64,000 nt of DNA from Chryseobacterium indologenes. Lineage in GTDB: Bacteria > Bacteroidota > Bacteroidia > Flavobacteriales > Weeksellaceae. This document shows, one piece after another, positions 55,955-64,000 of this stretch. The stretch covers positions 164,569 to 228,568 of the forward strand of contig LAZY01000030.1 of the NCBI GenBank assembly GCA_001013295.1. Reading direction: 5' to 3'. Position 1 is the stretch's first letter. Every line of letters begins with the position of its first letter. Under the pieces are notes generated by a model, which saw only the letters and a program-made list of their open reading frames with translations, was not told where the DNA came from and ran no database searches. Both the position numbers and the translations under genes were made by a program.

Positions 55955-57178
55955 TTATTTCGGCAACGGTAACGTCTCAAAATCACCACGTAAAAGAGCC
56001 AGCTGCAATTCATTATTCAAATCTGTGGAAGACAGCGGAAGGTCTATTTTCAGTTTAGCCAGCTTACTCAGCGTCTGAATCTGGGTAAACAGTTCATAAA
56101 AACCAAAGGACACTACTTTTCCGTTTTCAATAATCAGAAACAGTTTTTCTCCCAATTTTCTTCCTGTTCCCAGCCAAAGCTCATTTCTTTTTCTGAACTC
56201 TATCTTTTGTTTCAGAACGGCAAAGTCATTGTACTCTTCCTGAGCACCCAAAAACTGAACCGCTTTTGTTCCCTGGGTAAAGGATCTGAATTTCAGTACA
56301 GGTTTTTCTGTTTTATTCAGTTTATTTTTTTCAACAACATATTTATTGTTTCTGAAATAAAGGCCAAAAGGTAAAACCTCTTTCTTTTTAATATTTTTAG
56401 AGTTCAGAATCAGCTTGGCAATAATATCCGTTCCGGTAAGTTCAAAATTGATCTGTTCAACGCCTTTCTGGATCGGTTCCCATTTTTTTGATTTGGAATT
56501 AAAAACTTTTTTTGAAAATTTATTAACATCCTGAACATAATCTGAGAATATAATCCTGCCGACTTCATCCTGGAAATAGACAAATCCTTTTTCGTTAGGC
56601 AGATCCTGCGTGAGTTCTTTGATCTTATTGATATAGGTTTTTGCATTAGATTCCTCATGCTGCTTCTGGATGATCTCGTTTTCGGTATCTTTCGAGATCA
56701 GCAGTTTGAAAAGCTCTAATGTCGCTCTTGCATCTCCTTCTGCCCTATGGTGATTGGTCAAAGGAATTCCTAATGATTTTACCAGCTTGCCAAGAGAATA
56801 ACTGACTTCATCCGGAATCAACTTCTTCGCTAACGGAATGGTATCTAAAGTATTGATTTTAAAATCATAACCAAGTCTTTTGAACGATTGGCGAAGCATT
56901 CTGTAATCGAAATCGATATTGTGCCCTACCAACGTTGTATTTTGCGTAATCTCAATGACTCTTTTAGCTATTTCATGAAATTTCGGGGCAGTTTTTACCA
57001 TTTTGGGAGTGATACTGGTCAGCTTCTGAACAAAAGGAGTAATATCTCCTTCCGGGTTTACCAGTGAGATAAACTGATCTGTAATTTTCTGACCATCATA
57101 CCTGTAGATGGCAATATCGATAATGCACTCATTTCTATAACCTGCACCATTACTTTCTATGTCTATAATTGAATACAT
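55955..57178 (-). CDS. DnaQ-like 3'-5' exonuclease with degenerate GIY-YIG domain
   Basis: 407 residues. The N-terminal DEDDh exonuclease domain (about 1-170) has DIES (Asp6, Glu8), HNIDFDYRML and the final HHRAEGDARA. A second domain near residues 195-290 resembles the UvrC-type GIY-YIG fold (GFVYFQDEVGRIIFSDY), but the first motif reads GFVYF and the second FSDY, so nuclease function may be lost. Bacteroidota often fuse these two domains. The rest is a lysine-rich C-terminus. DNA repair or processing is likely. Confidence 0.85.
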   Translation of the reverse strand: MYSIIDIESNGAGYRNECIIDIAIYRYDGQKITDQFISLVNPEGDITPFVQKLTSITPKMVKTAPKFHEIAKRVIEITQNTTLVGHNIDFDYRMLRQSFKRLGYDFKINTLDTIPLAKKLIPDEVSYSLGKLVKSLGIPLTNHHRAEGDARATLELFKLLISKDTENEIIQKQHEESNAKTYINKIKELTQDLPNEKGFVYFQDEVGRIIFSDYVQDVNKFSKKVFNSKSKKWEPIQKGVEQINFELTGTDIIAKLILNSKNIKKKEVLPFGLYFRNNKYVVEKNKLNKTEKPVLKFRSFTQGTKAVQFLGAQEEYNDFAVLKQKIEFRKRNELWLGTGRKLGEKLFLIIENGKVVSFGFYELFTQIQTLSKLAKLKIDLPLSSTDLNNELQLALLRGDFETLPLPK

Positions 57179-57232
57179 TGATTTTCCCGTTAACTGCTTT
57201 TTTATTTATTTAATTCTATCTTTACTTTTTTC

Positions 57233-57246
57233 TGCCATGTCTGGCA
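57233..57246. promoter_or_regulatory. Short dyad upstream of the exonuclease gene
   Basis: TGCCA-TGTC-TGGCA, about 55 bases before the ATG at 57178. Possible operator. Confidence 0.35.
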
Positions 57247-57269
57247 AAACTTTCCCCATTTGTAAAGTA

Positions 57270-57314
57270 TAACCTGCTAAAGTAACAAAAAATATGTCAA
57301 AACATAGCAGGTTA
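57270..57314. repeat. 10-base inverted repeat between the HerA-like and exonuclease genes
   Basis: TAACCTGCTA and TAGCAGGTTA flank 25 bases, with an inner TATGT/ACATA hairpin near one side. There is no T run outside the arms, so it may be a poor terminator or a binding site. Confidence 0.5.
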
Positions 57315-57335
57315 CAGTAGATTATATATTCATCA

Positions 57336-58862
57336 TTATCTTTTTCGGCCTCCCAATCCCAACATTCCAAGAATAGCTTTTGCGCCTTCTCTCATTAATG
57401 TGTTGGTAAAAGTTCTTCCTGCCGAGCTTTGCAATACCTGCTCAAACATTCCCGGTTCTTCTTTTATCGGTCTTGATCTTTGGGTAGAAGTAGGATTCTG
57501 AGCAGCCTGCTCCATTCTGCTGGTCAGCATTTCATAAGCAGATTCGCCATCTATCGCCTGTTCATATTTGGCCACCATAGGAGATCTTCCTGTCAGCTCT
57601 GCTATTTCTGCTTCATTCAAAACATCCATTCTTGATTCCGGAGAGATCAGGTAAGTATGCACCAATGGTGTAGGAATTCCTTTTTCATCCAGTGCAGTGA
57701 CAAAAGCCTCTCCAATTCCCAGATTCTGGATCAGACTTGAAGCGTTATAATATTCTGTAGTAGGGTAATTTTCAACTGCTTTGGAGATTTCTTTTTTATC
57801 TTTTGCGGTAAATCCTCTCAAGGCATGCTGTATTTTCAATCCTAGCTGAGACAATACATTTTCAGGAACATCCCCTGGAATCTGAGTAATAAAATAGATC
57901 CCTACTCCTTTGGAACGGATCAGCTTTACCATCGTTTCGATCTGTGAAAGAAGGGCTTTTGAAGCTTCATCAAAAATCAGATGAGCTTCATCAATAAACA
58001 GAACCAGTTTTGGCCTTCCGCTATCTCCTTCTTCAGGGAAAGTCATATAAATTTCGGCAAAGAGCGAAAGCATAAAGGTAGAAAACAGCTGTGGCTTATT
58101 CTGAATCTCTGCTACTCTCAGGATGTTTACCACTCCTTTTCCATCTCTTGTCTGTAGAAGATCCTGTACATCAAAGCTTAATTCACCGAAGAAATCCGTT
58201 GCTCCCTGTTGCTCCAAAGCCACGATAGATCTCAAGATTGCTCCTAAAGAAGCCGGTGCTATCGATCCGTAATTGGCTGCAAGTTCGGCTTTACCCTGAG
58301 CGTTATCAGTAACATATTGTAATACCTTTTTCAGATCTTTCAGATCGATCAACGGCAACCCTTTATCGTCACAGTATTTGAAGACAATAGACATGATACT
58401 TTGCTGGGTATCATTCAGTTCAAGAATTTTACTTAGCAACACAGGTCCGAACTCTGTAACCGTAGCTCTTAGTTTTACTCCTTTCCCTCCTGAAATGGTC
58501 ATCAACTCTACCGGAAATCCTTGTGGAGTATAAGGCAGCTGTGTTTTGGCATATCGCTCTTCAATGATCGAATTCATCTGCCCCGGTTCTGCAATTCCGG
58601 AGAAATCTCCTTTAATATCCAATACAAGAGAGGGAATCCCTGCATGAGAAAGCTGCTCTGCAAATACCTGCAGGGTTTTCGTTTTTCCTGTTCCGGTTGC
58701 TCCGGCAATAAGGCCATGACGGTTGATCGTTTTCAAAGGAATGGTTACACTCACTTCAGGTACCACTTCCCCATCCAGCATTCCTTTTCCTAATATAATA
58801 TGTTCTCCCTTTGGGGTGTATCTCGCATTTAATTCTTCAATAAATTGTGCTTTGTCTGCCAT
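57336..58862 (-). CDS. HerA-like helicase/ATPase (DUF853 family)
   Basis: 508 residues. Walker A GATGTGKTKT at about residues 54-63 and Walker B LVLFIDEAHLIF near 288 of the HerA/FtsK ATPase group. The C-terminal region has the DUF853 pattern, ending in a Gly/Lys-rich tail (LGGRKR). HerA proteins translocate DNA during end resection in archaea; the bacterial branch is not well studied. No NurA nuclease is adjacent; the nearest nuclease is the DnaQ-like gene that follows on the same strand. Confidence 0.88.
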   Translation of the reverse strand: MADKAQFIEELNARYTPKGEHIILGKGMLDGEVVPEVSVTIPLKTINRHGLIAGATGTGKTKTLQVFAEQLSHAGIPSLVLDIKGDFSGIAEPGQMNSIIEERYAKTQLPYTPQGFPVELMTISGGKGVKLRATVTEFGPVLLSKILELNDTQQSIMSIVFKYCDDKGLPLIDLKDLKKVLQYVTDNAQGKAELAANYGSIAPASLGAILRSIVALEQQGATDFFGELSFDVQDLLQTRDGKGVVNILRVAEIQNKPQLFSTFMLSLFAEIYMTFPEEGDSGRPKLVLFIDEAHLIFDEASKALLSQIETMVKLIRSKGVGIYFITQIPGDVPENVLSQLGLKIQHALRGFTAKDKKEISKAVENYPTTEYYNASSLIQNLGIGEAFVTALDEKGIPTPLVHTYLISPESRMDVLNEAEIAELTGRSPMVAKYEQAIDGESAYEMLTSRMEQAAQNPTSTQRSRPIKEEPGMFEQVLQSSAGRTFTNTLMREGAKAILGMLGLGGRKR

Positions 58863-59009
58863 CTGATCGCTTTTTTTAACTTATAAATATAAAAGTTTTT
58901 GTAAAATATCTAATCATTAAAGTAATATTAAACCGTTAAGTTTTATTTTTAGCTTTAATCGATTAATGTTTACCTTAGTCATTAAAAATAATGCCATATC
59001 TACTCTTAT

Positions 59010-60071
59010 ATGATTCTATTTAAAAAAAAATTATTCCTTATTTTTTTGCTTTTATCTCTAATTCTATTTTCTCAGCAACGGAAAAGGCCTACAGATTTAA
59101 AGGTAAAAGAAGATTTTACACACCCTTCTACGTCTGTTGTTTTCCCTGCTTTATGGTCCGGATTCCAAAGAGAATCAGTCTATTCCTATGACCTTCAGAA
59201 TAATCATTTAGCGATAGGCTACGTTCAGCAAAAGGACAAAAAAAACCGGACTGCCATCACCCTGTACATCTATCCAAAAAAATCAATTGACAACCAAATT
59301 CTCAGGGATTCTTTTTCAGCGTATGAATATGCCCTTAATCAGAACTCAAATAAAGGGACCGATCTGAAACCTTCATTTGGAAGCATATCCAATGATCAAG
59401 TAAAAATACATTACATCTACTCCATATTTGATCATTCAATGGGTTCTCCGGATTTTTTTAGAGGCACAAAATATACGGCAAAGCAATCGCTTCTTTCAAT
59501 TTATGAATGTGGTGGATGGAGTTTTAAAATACGGGTATCAAGTGATGATATGACCAAAGATCAATTGGCTGAATTAAAAGATAAGATAGAAAACTATTTT
59601 GAACTCCTGATTATTGCTATAAAAAGACCACTTCCTATCGAAAAAATGCCGGACATTATTCTGTCGCCGGTTGTAAAAAGAGACTCAATGATGATGAATT
59701 CAACGATTGCAGCTGCGCAGTCCAAAATTGAATGGCTAGGTAAAAACTTAGAAAAGAGAGAGCTTTTAACCGGTTTTAATGACATGAAGATTGAATCGGA
59801 AGTTTACGCTATCGAAAAAATGCTGGAGTTTTATAAAACCCACGAAAAAGACTGGCCGATGCATGATGATACTAAAAAATATTTTACAGAAATGCTCAGA
59901 ATTGCTGACAATGACAGGATTAAAGATCATATTTATGACAAATATAACGGACTGATCAACTATGAAGAAGGCTTTTCCAAAAAGGACGATTATATTCAGT
60001 TCAAAATAGATAAAGACATTTCAGAAAACACCAATGAGCTATTCTATAAAATATTCTATAGACTGGAGTAA
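59010..60071 (+). CDS. Exported protein of unknown function
   Basis: 353 residues with a signal peptide (KKLFLIFLLLSLILFSQQ). The mature part has a beta-rich first half (TAITLYIYPKKS, VKIHYIYSIFDHSMGSPDFF) and a helical second half rich in charged residues. No family is recognised. Monocistronic, in the plus direction away from the HerA-like gene. Confidence 0.75.
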   Translation: MILFKKKLFLIFLLLSLILFSQQRKRPTDLKVKEDFTHPSTSVVFPALWSGFQRESVYSYDLQNNHLAIGYVQQKDKKNRTAITLYIYPKKSIDNQILRDSFSAYEYALNQNSNKGTDLKPSFGSISNDQVKIHYIYSIFDHSMGSPDFFRGTKYTAKQSLLSIYECGGWSFKIRVSSDDMTKDQLAELKDKIENYFELLIIAIKRPLPIEKMPDIILSPVVKRDSMMMNSTIAAAQSKIEWLGKNLEKRELLTGFNDMKIESEVYAIEKMLEFYKTHEKDWPMHDDTKKYFTEMLRIADNDRIKDHIYDKYNGLINYEEGFSKKDDYIQFKIDKDISENTNELFYKIFYRLE

Positions 60072-60285
60072 ATAAAGACTTTACCGATTGGCTTGGCAAG
60101 GAGAACATGATAAAAAGCAGCATTTGCCAATTACCATTATGTAAGGCATTCTTTTTGCTGAAAAAATAAAGAACATTAAACATACGTTTAACATAGTATT
60201 GAAAGAAACTATCAATGGGATTTAACATTTCATTTAGAATTTATCTAATACTTTGTATCTTTAACTCATTAAAAAAAAGACCCCA

Positions 60286-61695
60286 ATGAAAATTGAACAA
60301 ATATATACGGGCTGTCTGGCTCAGGGCGCCTATTATATTGTATCAGAGAACGAAGCGGCTATTATTGATCCGCTGAGAGAAGTAAAACCTTATCTGGATC
60401 GTCTGGAAAAAGACCATGTCACTTTAAAATATATTTTTGAAACTCACTTTCACGCAGATTTCGTTTCAGGACACCTGGATCTAAGCAAAAAAACCGGCGC
60501 ACCTATTGTATACGGACCTACTGCAGCACCGGAATTTGAGGCCATCATTGCAGAAGATCAGCAGATCTTTGAAATTGGAAAAATAAAAATAAAGGTTCTG
60601 CATACTCCCGGTCACACCATGGAAAGCAGCACCTACCTTTTAATTGACGAAAACGGTGTTGAGACTGCTATTTTTACAGGAGACACCCTGTTTTTAGGAG
60701 ATGTAGGAAGACCGGATCTTGCTCAGAAAGCAACCAACCTTACTCAGGAAGATCTTGCAGGGATTCTGTATGACAGCCTTCAGAACAAAATTATGCCGCT
60801 GGATGACAGCATTACGGTATATCCGGCTCACGGTGCCGGCTCAGCATGTGGAAAGAATATGCAGAAGGAAACTGTGGACATTCTTGGAAATCAGAAAAGA
60901 ACCAATTATGCACTTAATCAGCCTGACAAAGCTTCTTTCATTAAAGAAGTACTGGATGGCCTTACTGCTCCACCTCAATATTTCGGAATGAATGTAGCTA
61001 TGAACAAAGGTGGCTATGAGAGTCTGGATGTGGTAATGAACAAAGGCCTAAACCCGGTAGCTCCTGAAGATTTTGAAGCATTAGCTGAAGAGACAGGAGC
61101 ATTAATTTTAGATACCAGAGGTGCAGCAGATTTTCATAAAGGATTTGTTCCGAACGCTATCAATATAGGACTAAAAGGAGACTTTGCCCCTTGGGTGGGC
61201 GCTATGATCGTAGACGTGAAGCATCCTATATTATTGGTAACCGATGAAGGAACTGAGGAAGAAGTTATTACAAGACTCAGCAGAGTAGGTTTTGATCATG
61301 TAGTAGGCTATTTAAAAGGAGGTTTTGAAGCGTGGAAAAATTCAGGTAAAGAAACTGACGAAGTTAAAAGAATTTCTCCGGCTGAATTTGCTGAACAGTT
61401 TACAGAAGACTCAACAATAATTGATGTCAGAAAACTCACTGAATATTCTGCAGAACATATTGATAATGCTTACAACAGGCCATTGGATGCGATCAATGAC
61501 TGGGTACGAAGTATTGATGACAAAGAACATTTCTTCCTTCACTGTGCAGGAGGCTACAGAAGTATGATTGCCGCAAGTATCCTGAACGCACACGGAATCA
61601 GAAACTTCACTGAAATTGAAGGCGGTTTTAACGGCATCAAAAAAACAGAAAAATTCCCGACAACAGATTTTGTCTGCCAATCCAAAACATCATAA
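60286..61695 (+). CDS. CstB-like persulfide dioxygenase with two rhodanese domains
   Basis: 469 residues. An N-terminal metallo-beta-lactamase domain (about 1-245) has THFHADFVSGH, HTPGHTMES, GDTLFLGDVGRPD and YPAHGAGSACG. A middle rhodanese-like domain (about 265-360) lacks the active Cys (LLVTDEGTEEE), and a C-terminal rhodanese domain keeps it (FLHCAGGYRS). This is the layout of S. aureus CstB, which oxidises persulfides and moves sulfur to sulfite. It leads the rhodanese lipoprotein and thioredoxin genes. Role in sulfide or persulfide detoxification is inferred from layout. Confidence 0.88.
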   Translation: MKIEQIYTGCLAQGAYYIVSENEAAIIDPLREVKPYLDRLEKDHVTLKYIFETHFHADFVSGHLDLSKKTGAPIVYGPTAAPEFEAIIAEDQQIFEIGKIKIKVLHTPGHTMESSTYLLIDENGVETAIFTGDTLFLGDVGRPDLAQKATNLTQEDLAGILYDSLQNKIMPLDDSITVYPAHGAGSACGKNMQKETVDILGNQKRTNYALNQPDKASFIKEVLDGLTAPPQYFGMNVAMNKGGYESLDVVMNKGLNPVAPEDFEALAEETGALILDTRGAADFHKGFVPNAINIGLKGDFAPWVGAMIVDVKHPILLVTDEGTEEEVITRLSRVGFDHVVGYLKGGFEAWKNSGKETDEVKRISPAEFAEQFTEDSTIIDVRKLTEYSAEHIDNAYNRPLDAINDWVRSIDDKEHFFLHCAGGYRSMIAASILNAHGIRNFTEIEGGFNGIKKTEKFPTTDFVCQSKTS

Positions 61696-61699
61696 GGCT

Positions 61700-62071
61700 A
61701 TGAAGATTTCAATTTCCGGAATGTTTCTGGCATTGGTTTTTACGTTAAGTGCCTGTAACACATCTCATGTAGCAGGCATTCCAAAAACCAACATCAAAGA
61801 GGTGGTCACCAGCTCTGATGTCACTTTGGTAGACGTCAGAATCCCGGGACAGTATGCTGCAGGAACGGCAAAAAATGCGATCAACATTCCTTTGGCCGAT
61901 ATTCAGAACAATATTGAATCGTTAAAAGGAAAAAAAGTAGTTGTTTTCTGCAACAAGGGAATTCAGGCTGACCAGGCGATGGAAATATTGAAAAAAAATG
62001 GTGTAGAAGCTTATGACGGGACCAGCTGGAAAAACGTAAAAGCAATCCAGGAGGAAGCCAGCCGAAAATAA
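61700..62071 (+). CDS. Rhodanese-like lipoprotein
   Basis: 123 residues from ATG 61700 (an ATG at 61616 lies inside the upstream gene). Lipobox LSAC with Cys16 then a single rhodanese domain: LVDVRIPGQYAAGTAKNAINIPLADI and the active Cys in VVFCNKGIQADQA. Membrane-anchored outside the cytoplasm, it would handle persulfide sulfur in the periplasm. It starts 5 bases after the CstB-like gene, likely one transcript. Confidence 0.85.
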   Translation: MKISISGMFLALVFTLSACNTSHVAGIPKTNIKEVVTSSDVTLVDVRIPGQYAAGTAKNAINIPLADIQNNIESLKGKKVVVFCNKGIQADQAMEILKKNGVEAYDGTSWKNVKAIQEEASRK

Positions 62072-62090
62072 ATGAATAAAAAACAAAACT

Positions 62091-62390
62091 ATGTCACAGA
62101 AATTTCAGGAAATCATCAACTCCGAAAGGCCCGTACTTATTGACTTTTTTGCCACATGGTGCCAGCCATGCAAAGTACAATCTTCGGTTCTAAATACCGT
62201 AAAAGAAAATATTGGCGAAGGAGCAAGAATCATCAAGGTGGATGTAGATCAGTATCCTGCCCTGGCAGCCCAATATGGGGTAAGGGGAGTTCCTACCTTA
62301 GCAGTCTTCAAAAACGGAGAGCTTCTTTGGAAGGAAAGCGGTGTGCATGATGTCAACACTCTGACACAACTTCTACAGCAATATATTTAA
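62091..62390 (+). CDS. Thioredoxin
   Basis: 99 residues, single thioredoxin domain without signal peptide. The active site is ATWCQPCK with Cys-Gln-Pro-Cys instead of the usual CGPC, and the cis-Pro is in RGVPTLAVF. Follows the rhodanese gene after 20 bases; likely reduces sulfur or disulfide products of the pathway. Confidence 0.9.
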   Translation: MSQKFQEIINSERPVLIDFFATWCQPCKVQSSVLNTVKENIGEGARIIKVDVDQYPALAAQYGVRGVPTLAVFKNGELLWKESGVHDVNTLTQLLQQYI

Positions 62391-62398
62391 GCTAAAAT

Positions 62399-62436
62399 AA
62401 AGGCTGGGTTTCAATGAAGCTCAGCCTTTATTTTTA
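62399..62436. terminator. Bidirectional terminator
   Basis: AAAGGCTG (62399-62406) pairs with CAGCCTTT around 15 bases; T-rich on both sides, between converging thioredoxin and nitrilase genes. Confidence 0.8.
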
Positions 62437-62444
62437 GTCTATGT

Positions 62445-63197
62445 TTATAAATCGATGGAGAAATGATCTCTGTCATTCAGAAACTGGAAGTGGTTTCTAA
62501 AATCTCTCAGCTCATCCAAATCCAATTCTGCTGTGATGATATTGCCCTCTTTTTGAGAAATTTCCTTCCCGTCTGCAAAGAAACAGTGAGAACTCTCCTG
62601 ATACAGCAGATTATTCCCATCCGTACCTATTCTGTTTAATCCGAAAACATAAGAAAGATTTTCGATTGCCCGTGCTTTTAAAAGATGTTCCCACGCTCCC
62701 ACTCTTTTCTCGGGCCAATTGGCAACATATAATATGGCATCGTAATCATCATTATTTCTTGCAAAAACAGGAAAACGAAGATCATAGCAAACCTGAAGCA
62801 GGAATCGGATTCCCTGATATTCAACGATTATTCTGTCTTTTCCCGGGGTGTATACTTTATCTTCTCCTGAAAAGGAAAACAGGTGTCTCTTGTCATAAAA
62901 ATCGGTTTTACCCTCCGGTTGTACAAAATACATTCTGTTGTAAAAGTTCCCATTTTCTTCTACGGGAGCGCTTCCGCAAAAAGCTGCATTTTTTTCTTTT
63001 GAAAGTTTTTTCAAAAACTCCAGTGATTCTTCATTTCTGTCTGAAACTTCGGCAGCATCCATACAGAAACCTGTTGAAAACATCTCCGGAAGAAGGAAAA
63101 GATCAGCTTCTACCTTATGGAATTCTTTTTCTATGATGTTAAAATTTTCAGTCTTATTTTTCCAGATAATATCCAAATTAAGTCCTGCAATTTTCAT
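62445..63197 (-). CDS. Nitrilase-family amidohydrolase (omega-amidase-like)
   Basis: 250 residues. The Glu-Lys-Cys triad of the nitrilase family can be seen: LLPEMFSTGF, FYDKRHLFSF and LLQVCYDLRFPVF. Length and these motifs fit the YafV/Nit2 group, which hydrolyses alpha-ketoglutaramate and similar acids in methionine salvage or glutamine metabolism. Monocistronic. Confidence 0.9.
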   Translation of the reverse strand: MKIAGLNLDIIWKNKTENFNIIEKEFHKVEADLFLLPEMFSTGFCMDAAEVSDRNEESLEFLKKLSKEKNAAFCGSAPVEENGNFYNRMYFVQPEGKTDFYDKRHLFSFSGEDKVYTPGKDRIIVEYQGIRFLLQVCYDLRFPVFARNNDDYDAILYVANWPEKRVGAWEHLLKARAIENLSYVFGLNRIGTDGNNLLYQESSHCFFADGKEISQKEGNIITAELDLDELRDFRNHFQFLNDRDHFSIDL

Positions 63198-63438
63198 TTT
63201 TTTCTTTTTTAAAGTTATTTCAATAATCCGATGTATAAAAATACGGCTTTTATCATTACCAAAGAAAAACCTAAGTGAAAGAATGGATAAAGAATGTCGA
63301 CGAATTCTGAGCTAAGGTGCAGAGATTCAAATTTCTTAAAAACTATTAAAGTCTTTTATTTTCGAAGGGTTGATCTTGTTTCGGTTTCATTTTTGATGGA
63401 GATAATTTTTATTAAAATCATTAAAAATTAAAAAATTT

Positions 63439-63879
63439 ATGAAGAAATTGGTTTTTATGGTGATGATATTCTTTTTTGGAACGATGGCCAATGCTCAGGC
63501 CTATACCGGGAAAGGAGATCATAAAGTACAATTGGGTCTGAGTGCCTGGGGATATGGAACTGGTATCACAGGAACTTATGATTACGGAATCAACAAACTT
63601 ATCTCAGTGGGAGCCGGTATCAATGGCTATTTTGACAATTATAAAAACAATGATAAGGATAATCGTGTTTTTGTTTTCGGAAGGCTGAATTTTCACCTGC
63701 AGGACGCTCTGAATCTTCCTCCAAAATTGGATATTTACCCAGGGGTAGATCTTGGAGTTCTTGGTAAGGACTTCGGAATAGGCGCTCATATCGGGGCACG
63801 CTACTTCTTTACAGACAAAATAGGAGTCTTCGCAGAGGTGGGTAATAACGGAAGCCTTGGTGTTTCATTCAATTTATAA
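63439..63879 (+). CDS. Small outer-membrane beta-barrel protein
   Basis: 146 residues with a signal peptide (MKKLVFMVMIFFFGTMANAQ). Alternating strands ending in Leu (GARYFFTDKIGVFAEVGNNGSLGVSFNL) suggest an 8-stranded barrel. It resembles the DUF6646 type of Bacteroidota protein; I am not certain of the family. Monocistronic with a terminator downstream. Confidence 0.75.
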   Translation: MKKLVFMVMIFFFGTMANAQAYTGKGDHKVQLGLSAWGYGTGITGTYDYGINKLISVGAGINGYFDNYKNNDKDNRVFVFGRLNFHLQDALNLPPKLDIYPGVDLGVLGKDFGIGAHIGARYFFTDKIGVFAEVGNNGSLGVSFNL

Positions 63880-63929
63880 TCAAATCGTCTGAGTCGTCCT
63901 AAAATAGGTTGACATAAATTAAACAATAT

Positions 63930-63967
63930 TTAATCCGGAGAGATATTTTATTTCTTCGGATTTTTTA
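63930..63967 (+). terminator. Terminator of the small barrel gene
   Basis: AATCCG pairs with CGGATT around a 19-base AT-rich loop, with six T at the end. Confidence 0.65.
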
Positions 63968-64000
63968 TGCACTTTATCTGGAGTTTCCATATTAAGGCTT

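Noticed and set aside
57206..57238. 10-codon frame with Lys residues upstream of the exonuclease gene as a leader peptide
   Set aside because: Too short, no terminator after it and only weak promoter-like sequence before it.
1..64000. CRISPR arrays, tRNA or rRNA genes, insertion sequences, prophage
   Set aside because: No repeat-spacer pattern, clover-leaf sequence, transposase or phage gene was seen on either strand.

Overview
The window looks like a chromosomal segment of a low-GC Bacteroidota bacterium, most likely a Flavobacteriia member of the Chryseobacterium/Elizabethkingia type. The evidence is: at least three secreted proteins with C-terminal type IX secretion (T9SS) sorting domains and a likely PorD component; a TonB-dependent receptor; the block bamD-rpoZ-coaBC-porD-recN; lineage-typical families (DUF4835, DUF5687, DUF4126); and many promoters matching the Bacteroidota pattern TTG-N17-23-TAnnTTTG. 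No rRNA, tRNA, IS element, prophage or CRISPR array was seen. Most of the window is ordinary core genome with strong hairpin terminators between genes.

Layout. 1-2231: M36 (fungalysin) metalloprotease, cut by the window edge. 2297-6692: a five-gene minus-strand cassette (basic unknown protein, RtcB RNA ligase, nucleotidyltransferase-fold protein, release factor PrfH, TPR protein). In front of it lie a tiny ORF with its own promoter and an attenuator-like terminator, plus two inverted repeats. 6728-16232: a lipoprotein, methylmalonyl-CoA mutase, a T9SS metzincin protease and prolyl oligopeptidase. 16311-21516: prfA, then a SAM-I riboswitch controlling a TonB-dependent receptor and an APC permease. 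21581-30293: a T9SS GH13 amylase-like protein, a T9SS FISUMP-type protein, an AraC regulator, and two unrelated fumarases in divergent orientation. 30383-36787: an ECF sigma/anti-sigma/outer-membrane set, a DUF5687 ABC exporter and recN. 37073-41074: a Cys-rich double-glycine-type peptide and the porD-coaBC-rpoZ-bamD block. 41178-44356: TetR, then TatD-like/tcdA/rnpA and DUF4126. 44402-51288: an acidic repeat protein, LptE, a sigma-54 activator, a TPR protein, a TonB-C-like lipoprotein and miaB. 51451-58862: two tandem secreted TonB-C-like proteins, PoxB, lysA with a Lys-rich leader peptide, a DnaQ/GIY-YIG fusion and a HerA-like ATPase. 59010-63879: an unknown exported protein, a CstB-like persulfide dioxygenase/rhodanese/thioredoxin set, an omega-amidase-like nitrilase and a small outer-membrane protein.

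The most interesting locus is 2297-6692. RtcB plus PrfH is a known pairing for repairing and rescuing ribosomes cut in the decoding centre. Here it is expanded by a nucleotidyltransferase-fold protein and an unknown basic protein, and its upstream DNA carries a translated leader whose last codons can pair with the 5' arm of a strong terminator. If that leader controls the operon, ribosome state could be read directly to switch on ribosome repair. That last step is inference. Two further leader controls are visible: a clear SAM-I riboswitch in front of an outer-membrane receptor, and a lysine-rich leader peptide with terminator in front of lysA.
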